Program-made: the position numbers and the translations under genes
The notes under the pieces: generated by a model
Seen by the model: the letters and a program-made list of their open reading frames with translations, nothing else
Databases searched by the model: none
Told to the model about the DNA's origin: nothing
NCBI GenBank assembly: GCA_029964075.1
Contig: CM057135.1
Location: 21,602,863-21,666,862 of the forward strand
From: Patiria pectinifera
Lineage: Eukaryota > Echinodermata > Asteroidea > Valvatida > Asterinidae
Direction of reading: 5' to 3'
Length of the DNA stretch: 64,000 bases
Shown here: positions 29,729 through 41,230 of the stretch, piece after piece
Layout of the letters: each line of letters starts with the position of its first letter
How positions within the stretch are numbered: the stretch's first letter is position 1

Positions 29729-32700
29729 CCATTCACGAGGTATTCACTTTTTGACATGATATTACTTACTATACCACTCAAAAAAGTTTAAGGTCGACAT
29801 TTGCCCTTGACAATTTCAGCCTGGTGTCTACCTCACTGATTTAAGCCTACTTTTAAGTGAGTCTCATCAGACAATTGTGACGAGTTCCGATGTCAAGTCT
29901 GGGTAAGGTCACTCAAATCTTGATCCCACCTTTCCCGTTTGGGACCCAAGTGAACTTTGAATCCATGTTGTTGCTGTTATTGGTTTGGACTCTGCTTTGA
30001 TAAAAGGCGTATACGCTGAATCTTATTCCGCACCACTGTTGGCGTAATGATGGGAGCAAATATTCATCATTCTAATGATAGTATGAGCTTAACTATTTCT
30101 ATGCCTCAAATACATTTCCGAAAAAAAATTGAAAGATTTTCCACTGTGCAGTCTTAAAATTCAATCAACATCAACGTGACTGTTTCTCACAACATATATA
30201 CAATCATTAGGACAGTGTAACTTCATATAATTATAACGCACCGATTTCTAATAAAAAGTCACAAATGGGTTTGCATCTGTGTCCTATTCTGGGCCGAATT
30301 TGTCACTATGTCGAAGGTAATTGATTTTAGACAAGATTCTATGTTTTTTTTTAAGGAAAAAAAACGCACGGTGCCCATATCTGTACCAAAAGCACTTGAT
30401 GGAAATGAATGTGTGAAATTGAGTTTCACTGTCTGTCACGATTTTCCCAGTATGATTGAGCACATCTTAATGAAACAAGTCACTGATTTTTGTGACTCGA
30501 GTCGAGTCGAGTCATTTTAAAGAAGTGACTCAAATCGAGTCGAGTCATTAGGTCAAAGGGTCGAGTCGAGTCAAGACAAATATTTAGCTCGAGTCAATTC
30601 GAGTGATGATTATTGAACACTATGTATACCAAAATTTATAAAAGGAGGCCATAACTTAAACGAGCGTTCAAATCCAAAAGCTTTCGCCAAAAACCGATGA
30701 TGAAACAACGAATTAGAAGTTGTGTTTAAAAATCTGGTTTTGGATGGTATTTTGTGCGTTCTAGAATCATGAGGTTGGGGTCTGTGACACTTGTATATTT
30801 GTACATGAATGCTATTCGCAAAGTAAAGTGAGCATAAATTTTGCACTGTAAGTCTTTGCGAATACTTTTTGCAAAGTTGCGCTTTTTATTTTTGGGACTC
30901 GATCGAGTCTTAATTATCAGCCTTTGCTCGAGTCGAGTCGAGTCCTCTGATAAGGGACAGGAGTCGAGTTGAGTCATTTGCTCACAGTGACTAAAGTCGA
31001 GTTGAGTCATTTACCCTTAGGGAGTCGAGTCGAGTCACCAAAAATTGTGACTCGAGTCGGACTCGAGTCGAGTAATTGACTCGAGTCATTACAACTCTGC
31101 CTAGACCAGAGCCAATCTGTCCCATTAAGCCAGGGTTTGTTTGAAAGGATTGAAGCTTTTTAAACAAATATGTATCATTTTTTGTTCAAATTTGTTGTTC
31201 AGATTTCTTCATTTTTCTTTAAATTTGCTGTTCTCATCAAATTTAATTTACAACCATTTTTGCAGAATTCTGCCAGAAATTTGCCCCCCAAAAAATCATT
31301 CTGTCAAATTTTCTGTCAAACTCTCGTTTAAAAAAAAAATTCTGACAAAGACGAAAATGGGCTAATACGGTCACCTTGGTACACATGCACCATTACATGT
31401 ACATGTATACACACATATTGTACATCATGATTTCCGCGGGATACGGCGCGGTATGGTACGTCAGGGAATTAGACTATGAATATGCATGTATTGGGGTAAT
31501 TATGCAACATATATAATGCGCGCTACATACTTTAGGCAAAGCAGATTACAAAACCAATAGCAAGTGCCCTAGACGTTGTTCTGACAGGCTCGTGGGTGAT
31601 ATCGGTTGGTCGTGATAGAGCCCTCTCGCGGTGGCCGGTTAAAGTGAAGGCGGGTTATCGGCGTAGCAAACAGGAACAGCGTCTAGCCCCTAAACTAATG
31701 CCAATGGTGCAGCCATTACCTTCCATTGTGTTTGCAAATTTTAATTACAGAATTTAGATATGAACAGCTTTTGGGGCATTAAACAAAGACGTGAAGTGCA
31801 ATCCGGGGAAACCTTAGTTTAAGCAACACACTTATTGATCATCTTTCTAAAATTGCTGATTTTCATGACTTAGTAAATTGAGTCGCCCATTTACAAAGCC
31901 ACCTTCAAAATGTGGCTGCCTCGGGGCTCACTTGTAACCAGAGGAGTTTCGGACTAGTTCTCAAAATTTTGAGAAAAAATACTCCCCAAGTGACTGGTAT
32001 TCGCAATCAATCCAGGATCCACACACAAAACACAATGAAGCCACTTGACAAACATGGTGGTGATTGCTGATAGTAGATTGAGATAACAATCTGCAATTGA
32101 ATTAAGCAGAAAAAACACTAATAAGAAAACTATAATAAATGTACATGGAAAAGTCTAATCTATTAAACATGGCAAGTTGAGTCCAAAAATGTGAAGTCTG
32201 ATTTGTCAAATCTAAACACTATATGCAGATCAATCTGTTTTTTTGCTGAATGAATAATCAACTGTAAAATCTCAGAAAATCCACTGAATTCTGTTTCTAA
32301 ACTTATTAAAAGTAACTCATAAAATCAAGGAAAATGCTTCTTACCAAAATGGGGTCTTTCAAGGTCCACAAAGAGTGAATTAAATGATGAAATTTGAAGA
32401 ACTAAATCGCAATGAGTATGAACACACTTGTCTCTGAAATTGCATGGTCAGTAAATATGGCTGCCTATTGTTTATGTGGCAAGATTATGCGATATTTGCA
32501 CCCACACGAGGTCTCTGTATGCACACAGGAAGTGCACAAGGTCACTCTGGTGGTGGGAAGGAGGCTACTTGATGCAACACATAAGTAGGCCCTTTCGCTA
32601 TTATAAGGTGAAAATTAACTGTAGGCTCTTTCACTAAATTGAAGTAATACTCTAAAAAATGGAATTCTAAATTTAATCTATGAAAAACTTGTTAAGAAAA

Positions 32701-32992
32701 TTAATGAACTTAAGACAAACTCACTGCACAGCTGCTGCAGTGACATGGCTCCTCTAACTGCATCTCGCAGTTAAACTAAAATCAAACCTGAAGTTTAAAG
32801 ATTAATGTCCATGAAAATGTTCCTTTATCTTGATAGTCAATTTGTCTCGCACGCACTGCTCCTCAGATGCAGACTAGTGTTGGCTCGTTAAATTGGTATA
32901 TACCTACTAATGAGTAACAAGAACAGTTAAAATGTTAAGTTCATAAACTAAAAAGATTGTTGTCAACAACGGGTCTCTTCTGGCAGGATCTT
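29729..32992. other. Intergenic stretch with a GAGTC repeat
   Basis: No supported gene. It contains the GAGTC-rich repeat at 30485-31110. The rest is AT-rich with only short, unconvincing frames. Confidence 0.5.
30485..31110. repeat. GAGTC-rich interspersed repeat
   Basis: Both ends are packed with GACTCGAGTCGAGTC-type words (30485-30605 and 30895-31090), separated by a plainer centre. This clustering at both ends suggests a non-autonomous DNA transposon with subterminal GAGTC boxes. The exact ends and the target duplication are not clear. Confidence 0.6.
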
Positions 32993-34292
32993 CAGTTTGG
33001 CTCTTCGGTGGGGACTTCTCTGGTGTGTACTGGTCTGTCAAGGAGTGATTGAGAGTGTTGCCGCCTGCCAAGGTTGTCTCGTGTGCCATCCGCCATCAAG
33101 AGCTTCACTGACCTGACTCTTCTGTCATTGCTCCGGTAGGTCTCCACTACGCGTCGCAGTGGCCACTGGTTCCTGGTCTTCTCACTTTCCTTTGAGATCA
33201 CGACATCACCTACTTGTAGATCTCTTTCTGGATTGACCTACTTTTTGCGCTCTTGAAGATGGTGCAGGAACTCCTTTCTCCATCTCACCGAAAACTCATT
33301 GGTCAAGAACTGCACACGTCTCCACCATTTGCGGGCAAAGACATCTTCCTTCTGGAACTTTCCAGGCGGAGGCAGAACCACCTTAGGTTTCATGGTGAAC
33401 AGATGATCGGTTGTCAATAACTCTTGTTGCGTCTGATGAGCAGAGATAGACTGTTGTGAGAGGTCGTGAATTGATGATGCCTTCTACCTCAGTCATGAAG
33501 GTTCTGAAACATTCATCATCCAGTTGTGTCGTGGTTTTTAGAAGAAAACCCTCTAGTGTACGTCGTACTGTACCCATCTGTCTCTCCCACACGCCTCTGG
33601 TGTGTACTGGTCTGTCAAGGAGTGATTGAGAGTGTTGCCGCCTGCCAAGGTTGTCTCGTGTGCCATCCGCCATCAAGAGCTTCACTGACCTGACTCTTCT
33701 GTCATTGCTCCGGTAGGTCTCCACTACGCGTCGCAGTGGCCACTGGTTCCTGGTCTTCTCACTTTCCTTTGAGATCACGACATCACCTACTTGTAGATCT
33801 CTTTCTGGATTGACCTACTTTTTGCGCTCTTGAAGATGGTGCAGGAACTCCTTTCTCCATCTCACCGAAAACTCATTGGTCAAGAACTGCACACGTCTCC
33901 ACCATTTGCGGGCAAAGACATCTTCCTTCTGGAACTTTCCAGGCGGAGGCAGAACCACCTTAGGTTTCATGGTGAACAGATGATCGGGTGTCAATAACTC
34001 TTGTTGCGTCTGATGAGCAGAGATAGACTGTTGTGAGAGGTCGTGAATTGATGATGCCTTCTACCTCAGTCATGAAGGTTCTGAAACATTCATCATCCAG
34101 TTGTGTCGTGGTTTTTAGAAGAAAACCCTCTAGTGTACGTCGTACTGTACCCATCTGTCTCTCCCACACGCCTCTCATGTGACTGGCATGCGGTGTGTTC
34201 AGCTTGAAGGGAATCCAGTCACAGTTTCTCTGTAACAGGTACTGTTGGACTTTGTCCTGCTCCATCTCAGCTAGCGCTTCTCTCAGCTCATA
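32993..34292 (-). mobile_element. BEL/Pao pol fragment
   Basis: On the minus strand it shows HASHMRGVWERQMGTVRRTL and GIINSRPLTTVYLCSSD (end of integrase core), then RDLQVGDVVISKESEKTRNQ and DUF5641-like KLLMADGTR. It is a broken 3' part of a BEL element different from the one at 507-7795, with an internal tandem duplication. No LTR was recognised, so its age is unknown. Confidence 0.85.
33019..34174. repeat. 578-bp tandem duplication within the BEL fragment
   Basis: The sequence from 33019 (CTGGTGTGTACTGGTCTGTC) recurs from 33597 with almost no differences, which makes two head-to-tail units of about 578 bp. The near identity suggests a recent duplication or an assembly duplication. Confidence 0.85.
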
Positions 34293-36751
34293 TTAACCCT
34301 AACCCCCATGGGGTATTCTCTAGGCACCCTGCCAAATGCAACAGAATGCAGGGGTGGAATGCATTTGATCATGAGACTGCTAAATGCAACAAATTGCATG
34401 TATGAGCCATTGACATGACTGTGGGCACCACTCATATTTCAGCGTAATTCTTTCAATTTGTTGTAGAAGTGTAATTAGGGTTAACAGGATGGTGACCCCC
34501 TTATTTACTGTCAAGCTGTACATGTTTATATATATTTAAATATGACCCTTTTAAAGGCTGACTAAAAGTTCCTGTAAAGGAAGGCGGGCAAGAGGCTCTC
34601 CAGGCAGCTTATAATTCAACTCGAGGCGAACAGCTCCCCCTTTTTTCACCTATAAAAACTGTTTCTCCTATCATGTCTCCTGTCGGTACCGACAACTGCA
34701 CTCACAGTCTCACGCATGTCTCCCAACCCCACAAATGCAACGGGTATTGCAAAATGACCCCATGACCTTGCCAGCCTACCCAGGTGCACAATCTACTTTT
34801 AGATCTATTTTTAAAACTCTTGTTATATGGGATTTAAATGTACAGTGTACCCTATACGTGAAAATAATTACTCAACACAAACAATAACAGATAAGGGTCT
34901 TGGTTGCTATTAAGGGGTCGCTGCACCATTTTTTACCAAAATATTGCTTAAAATTGGCTGGAACAAGACATCAAGAGTGTGCTCAGGCACGCACTGATCG
35001 GAGCCAGGTAGGCCCTGTGTATGTGTAATCCTTTTTCTTTATACAGTGCATGTTGCATGTGAATGGGCGTATTTCATCATTGAAACATATTTAGTCGTAA
35101 AAAAAAAGTTTGAGTGACTGTATGTATGAATATTACAGATTAATTTGAAAAATGTTTGTATCATGCAGTTGATGCAAACTTTCTCACAATGCAAGACACT
35201 ACTGATGCAAAGTGCACCTGATGCCTTGACGTTGACATCACTTTTGGGCCTTTTCAAGAAATTCTTCTCAGAGGTTGGTTCCGCTGTACCTACGATACCT
35301 ACGACAATTGTCAGGTAACAACCCTTGTAGACCGGGAGCCCAGAAGATTTATTCATGGGAAAAGCGCCAAAGCAGTCGACCACATAAGAGGAAAGGGTAT
35401 CATGGGGACATCACAAAAATGCATTGCTGCCGGGTCTAGGGCGTGGCCTAAGGTCCGAAATGACGTAATATAGCACCGCCATTACCGAACATCCCTCTTT
35501 TGACAATATCTCAAAAAGTATGCATGGTAATAGCACAAATTTGGTCTCTACACCCATGTTTTCATGGTCAATCTTTACATTAAACACCACTGTAGTGTCT
35601 AGAGATGTGTAGTTTATCATATATTAGCTCAATTCATGACATTATTACCAAAAACCTTATTTTTTACGATATCTCGAAAATTGTACATAACAGTACAGGG
35701 ATGTCTACACTAGATATTTTGGTAAAATATTACATTGACAACAGTTCTAGTGTACAAACTGTTTACTGAACCATATTACCTTTAAGGTTGTGTAATTGAA
35801 CTGTTTAATAAACTTTTTTAACAATGAACTCTATAAACAATGAACATTTTAACACAGAGATAATATAACAAATATTCGATTGAGATTGATAAAGGCTTTG
35901 TTGTACTCATTTGTTCTGTAGATAATTGTACGATACGCTCAATGAAATTTGCAATACTTACACCTGATTTATTAAAAGAAAACGAGAATAATTTAATTTT
36001 CATTAAGGCTCTGTAATTGAACTGTTTAATAATTTTGTTTCACCATGAACTGTATAAACAATGAACATTGTAACACAGAGATAATATAACAAATATTCAA
36101 TTGAGATTGATAAAGGCTTTGTAATACCCATTTGTTATGTAGATAATACGCTCAATGAAATATGCAATACTTGATTTATAAAAAGAGAACGAGAATTTAA
36201 AGTGCAGGGTTGTTTTTTTTACAGTAGATCTTGTTTTTCTGAATCTCTTGTTGAGAGATTACTGTTTTAAAAAGGAAGCGAATTCTTGTTAATTCCTGAA
36301 TTAAAAAAAAATAAGATGATGGCATTCTAATAAATCCGAAATTCTCCATCAATATCACCTTGTTATCTGTGTATGTTTTAGATGCACTGGAGTACACTGT
36401 TGTAATAAGCATTCATGTTTGATTAACGCACCGCCAGCATTAATTTGGTTGAAGTAATATCATTTCTCCAGTGGGCCCGTAATAATGAACAATAATCTGT
36501 AGCTCCCGGAAGACTGCCTTTTTCAAAAAAGCAATTGTGACTAAATTGTGGCATACCCACATACCATCCGCAGCCCGCGGTACCCACTCCACTCAACCCG
36601 GCCACACCCCGTGTACACAACATCCCCCCCATCCCCCCCCCCCCCCCCCCCCCAAAAAGAGTCAATGAAATCAGTGCCTCGCACGTTATTAGGCTGATAA
36701 TTTTGGCGAATCCGCGCGCTGTGTGTGGCGAATCATTGACCTCTGCGTTTT
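34293..36751. other. Intergenic stretch with a 221-bp tandem repeat
   Basis: No supported gene. It holds the tandem repeat at 35784-36197 and a C-run at about 36633-36653. Other frames are short and show no similarity I can recognise. Confidence 0.5.
35784..36197. repeat. Two tandem copies of a 221-bp unit
   Basis: AAGG-T-TGTAATTGAACTGTTT at 35784 recurs at 36005. The copies share long blocks such as AACACAGAGATAATATAACA and are roughly 90% alike, with small deletions in the second. Confidence 0.8.
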
Positions 36752-37059
36752 GCGTTTTCACGAAGTGGCGAATCGCGCGCTGTGTGTGGCGAATCCGATG
36801 AGGTCTGAATTTTGCGTTTTCACGAAGTGGCGAATCCTTTTCTTAATGAACAGCTCTTTAATTACACATCCAAGGGTAGAAATGTGTATATAGTCATGTT
36901 ATTTAATTAATGAGCTATCGTATCAATGGAAAATATTTTGAAATTTGTATTAAAAGTGGGGCGAAATGACAGTTTCAAAAAGTGACCAACTTCAAAGTCG
37001 TTTTTCTCAAAACCCAGTGTGCGTGCTGCGTGGACAGATTCGCCACTTCGTGAAAACGC
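36752..37059. mobile_element. MITE with 23-bp inverted ends inside the gag relic
   Basis: The sequence starting GCGTTTTCACGAAGTGGCGA occurs at 36752-36774 and again, directly, at 36814-36836. Its exact 23-bp reverse complement ends the element at 37037-37059. The right end enters the gag relic at 37060. It has no coding capacity. Confidence 0.7.
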
Positions 37060-38037
37060 CGACGACAAGTACTTCAGGTAGTTCAGGAAAGGCCTGCGTA
37101 GCCAAGTACAAGACTCGATCTGCCCAATCTAGAATGGTTTCATCCGTAGACTGTCTGGCATAGTTGAATTGCATTTGCGTGGCCTCAGGTAGGTCACGTA
37201 GTCCAAATCGTTTTTTTTCCATTTTTTGGATCAGGTCGAAATACTCCAAGTGAGGTTCCCGCTCAGCAAGCAGGGCATAAAACTCACTCACCTTGGATTC
37301 CAGGCACCAACACAGATTATTTTTCCTCTGCTTGGCAGACCAGTTACATTCGTTGGCATATGAAGTGAATTTGCAACAAATGCTTGCCAGCTGCTCTTAC
37401 CATCATAGGTAATGATATTGGGTAGGGTGGGACGCCTGGACGAGGGTGTGTTTTCCCTCCACCTAGTAAACCCAGGTCCCCTCGGCTCAGCAGAAGTTGA
37501 GGATTCTAGCCCGACTGAAGTCGGAATAACATCCTCATAGTCATACCGCATTGCACTTGGGTGCACCGAGTGAAGATAGGTTGACTGTGGTTGGAAATTA
37601 GTCGACTGTGGTTGATAGGTAGTCGACTGTGGTTGTGGTGGGTACCTGTCAAAAGCTAGGTCTGGTGCCCCTGGGAACCCAGATGGTGAAAAATCCATCT
37701 TTGGAGTTCTACAGGGAGGGTAACGGTGGGCACCTTCCCACATGACTGGACTCGCTGCATGGGAGGTCCTCGTCAGCACTGGCTTGGCTCGAGGTGATTT
37801 TGGCGATGCCATTTCTCCATATCTCGTTTTCTCGGAGTAGGGTACATATGGCCTGAAGTAAAAGACTTCCAATACAGCGGGCATGCTTGCTAAATGAGGA
37901 ATGCTCATGAGCAGCTCCGGTGTCAAATTTCCCCGAGCACTTCTCAAATCAATGATAGTGTTGGCAAGCGCATTTCCAATACCAGGGAAAGCTACCAGAT
38001 CCCGATATGAACAACAGTTTATCTGTATTTTCTCCAT
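37060..38037 (-). mobile_element. Gypsy gag relic with N-terminal helix-hairpin-helix domain
   Basis: The N-terminus (MEKIQINCCSYRDLVAFPGI, GNALANTIIDLRSARGNLT) is a helix-hairpin-helix motif of the ComEA-like type, usually a DNA-binding module. A proline/serine/tyrosine-rich linker with PQSTTYQPQ-like repeats follows, then a gag domain (LPNIITYDGKSSWQAF; later RFGLRDLPEATQMQFNYARQ, STDETILDWADRVLYLATQA). It is a broken 5' part of a Ty3/gypsy element; pol is absent. A MITE ends it on the left. A candidate LTR lies upstream at 38833-39085. Confidence 0.75.
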
Positions 38038-38324
38038 CTTTTCTTTGTTTGCTTCTATTTATCTTTATTCTCTTATTCCCTTTTTCTTAACTTTTGTCTT
38101 TCTCTATAATTTGTGCTTATTCGCTAGGAAAATCAAACAAGCACTCAACGAGAAGGCTAACAATAAACAAACTAACTTTAACTCCTGCTAAGATGGCAAA
38201 GGGATTAAATTCAAAGGTAAGTAACAACACGTAACTTCAAATATAACAAGCAAATGTGTGACCATGTACCACAACTGCTAGTACGTAAGTCAACAATTCA
38301 AAAACAACAATTATACGCCGTGTG

Positions 38325-38515
38325 TGGTTCTGGTAAACAGAGCCTCCGATTCTGGATGGAAAACAGTTCTGAGAAACAGAGCTGGCTGGTTCTGGTAAAC
38401 AGAGCCACCGATATTGGATGCAACAATACGCAGTTCTGAGAAACAGAGCTGACTGGTTCCGTTACACAGAGCCTTCGATAATGGATTACGATACGCAATT
38501 CTGAGAAACAGAGCT
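38325..38515. repeat. Three tandem copies of a 60-70-bp unit in the gypsy leader
   Basis: The words GGTTCTGGTAAACAGAGCC and GTTCTGAGAAACAGAGCTG alternate three times, with a diverged third unit. The array lies between the candidate LTR and the gag start. Confidence 0.75.
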
Positions 38516-38832
38516 GCGAGTACCCAAATATAGGATCTAGTTAAATTGAAAACTTGGTAAGAATATTTAAAAACTCACCCTAATTATAACAATTTAGGCT
38601 AAAACCGTTCAAATTGTTACTGAATATTGTGAAAATTACGACAACGATGGAAAACAATTCAAAGATTAAATCAACTGAGCAATGTGAATCACATCCACAA
38701 CTTGTTAAGAAAGATCCACACAACGAATATAAAATCTTAAATCCGTTCCATACAAAAAAATAATCTCTATTCTTGTGTCAGTTTCCCCTGACTAAACGGT
38801 GTCATATTTCCAGATCCTGTCTACGACGCCAA

Positions 38833-39085
38833 TGTAGTATTTTCCGGGGATAAACTCACCCGTCTTGGGCTTGGACAGGCTCCGACAGGCCGCAAGGGAG
38901 TTCTCGCAAGTCCCAGGAAATACTAGGATAACTAAAGGAATCTTAGAATCGACAAATAGTCTATAAAAACTGGTGTTATTGTAACGTAAATACAATGTAG
39001 TTGCTCTCAGTTTGTCTCGTTGTGGTGACGTTCTCCAGAGCGCGCGAAAGACGAGGTCAGAGGGCATCAGGAATCATACTACGCA
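38833..39085 (-). repeat. Candidate gypsy 5' LTR
   Basis: Read on the minus strand it begins TGCGTAGTATG and ends AATACTACA; the internal side continues TTGGCGTCGTAGACAGGAT, which resembles the leader just inside some invertebrate gypsy LTRs. It lies about 0.8 kb upstream of the gag relic. No partner LTR is visible, so the limits are tentative. Confidence 0.4.
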
Positions 39086-39494
39086 TGCGCAGGACCGCAG
39101 GCTAAGTCATCACCGGAAAATGGGGGTGGTTCGCAACCCCGAGTTTACTACAATATTTTGGGAAAAAAAGAAGGGGTTGGGGTGGGAGTATGTCATCGGC
39201 ACCAAATTTTGTCAATGGCAGATATATTCTTTTAAACGAAACGTATCGATAAATAAAATCCAAAGAAAAGGAAAACAAAATCTTTTTCACAAACTACCGA
39301 AATATAAGTGTACATGTTCGAAATTCGTGGAGGTTGGTTATTTCTCCCAAACCCCAATCTGGGTAGGATTCGGAACTCAATATTATGAACCAAAACAGAT
39401 CTGTACAGAAGCATTAATGACCAAAAACTAATTCTTTATGACTTGAAAAGTTGAAATATCAAGAAAAAAAATCTGTACAACAATAACACATTAC

Positions 39495-41158
39495 CAGGAG
39501 CGTCTGCAATATTTCTTGTAGACCTGTTTTTATCATCTGCACTATCCATTGGAATGCCATCATCCTCAGATCTTCCTCGCTTAGGAGTTCATTCGTCTCG
39601 CTTGGGGGCTCCTTCGTCACGCTTGGGGGCTCCTTCGTCACGCTTGGGGGCTCATTCATCACGTTTGGGGGCTCGTTTGTCACGCTTGGGGGCTCCTTCG
39701 TCACACTTGGGAGCTCATTCATCACGTTCGGGGGCTCGTTTGTCACGCTTGGGGGCTCATTCGTCACGCTTGGGGGCTCATTCGTTACGCTTGGGTTCTG
39801 TGGAGCCTGGTCAAAGTCTGCTACCGGGAGAGATTAAATCATAAAACATTAATTAATTCAATTAATTAATACAATTCATATAATTTTTCCATGTTATTCC
39901 AGCATAAGAGGGTGGAATTGGCATTGTATATCGAGCATGAATCATTACCGGCGTTTCCTTTGCTCCTCTCCACAATCTTCTTGGCAACACACTCCTGGTT
40001 CTCCTTCCACGCTTTCACGTTCCTATCGTGATCCGAACATAACTTGTCTATTGATGTGATGGTTGCGTTTATACTCGTACACCAACCCAAATGGTTGAGT
40101 CGAGAGAATACCTGCAAACCAAATAAATGCACCAGAAAACATGAAATAGGATAACGTTATTCTGGGTTACACTGTTAAACTATATAGCCTATATCGGACA
40201 GCGAGGCAGATCCTCGCTTGCAGATCCGGGAAGAGGAGGGGATGGGGTGGGGTGGAAACCCCCTCCCACCCTGCTCGGTGCGAATTATTTAATCTTTCCT
40301 AACTGTTAATGTTAGGAGCCGACATGTACAGTTTGAAACCCCCAAAAGCGTGCAACTTGTTAGGGTCTTATTTTGCGTGTACCACAAGGTTAAATGGCGT
40401 CACCAAAATCGCCCCTCCCCTCCCCCGCTTGTGAAATTTGTCGGGGTTATTTTTGAAGCAAATGAACGAAAACAAATTCCCAACCCATTCCATAGGAGAA
40501 ATGATGGATCCAACCCCTGATAGCCTTAGGGCTATAGTTCATAGCATATCACGAAATTATAATCATTGCCAGATTGCACACAAAACGTATAATTGTCAAA
40601 CTTGCTTACCCGTCGCTTGCAACCAGATAGCCACAGTTGAAGACTGTTTAGTTTCTGGAAGAAGTTTAATCTCTGTGGCTTACAAACGAATCCAAGAATG
40701 CTTATAACAGAGCCGATGATGGGAACAGCAGACTTCTCCCTTTTGTGAATTTTGGCCATTGTCTCTGATTTTCTAGAGGTGATGGCTCCCGTCAACGCAG
40801 CTGTCAGGAATGGACACTTTTGTCTTGCGACTGCAACGATGGATTCCCATGAGAAGTTTGCAATGGTGGAAAGTGAGACTTCTTGTTGAAGACAAAACTT
40901 TGAAGCTGGGCTTACAAGCAGTTTCATTTCTTTGCGGACCTCTTTTTTGACCAATGCATACATAGCTTTTCGAGCTGGCTCAGATGCGTGGATTAACTGT
41001 GCAAACCCTGTTGAATAGCAGGACCGTTTCATATTGTGCAAAGCTACTCCTTGTTTACGCAATCCCTTACTTTTTCTAGACGGACCTGCATATTTGGGTG
41101 TTTCAACGACATGTTCTTTCTGCTTTTTGCAGGGTGAGCAGTTTAAAGTACTGTGCAT
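39495..41158 (-). CDS. DUF6589-like protein, N-terminal part (three exons)
   Basis: Exons at 41158-40610, 40111-39949 and 39817-39495 join with consistent phases (0, then 1) and proper GT/AG ends. Exon 1 has a basic start, then YALVKKEVRKEMKLL and a helical region (NFFQKLNSLQLWLSGCKRR). Exon 2 gives VFSRLNHLGWCTSINATITS, the RLNxLGxxxS motif found in the N-terminal half of DUF6589-type proteins of cnidarians, molluscs and other invertebrates. Exon 3 has about ten 7-residue repeats (PPSVTNE) and a helical end. The DUF6589 core is not seen further left, where a gypsy relic lies; the gene may be truncated. Function unknown; such genes are often transposon-like. Confidence 0.6.
39590..39800. repeat. 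21-bp coding minisatellite
   Basis: About ten copies of a 21-bp unit (TTCGTCACGCTTGGGGGCTC plus one base) encode PPSVTNE-type heptads on the minus strand, in frame with the DUF6589-like exon 3. Unit length divisible by three keeps the frame open. Confidence 0.85.
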
Positions 41159-41230
41159 AATTGACTTCGCATACGCGTGGTCACTTGCTAATCTTGTTTG
41201 AGGACTTTTTCGGCATTGGGGGCTGAAGGC

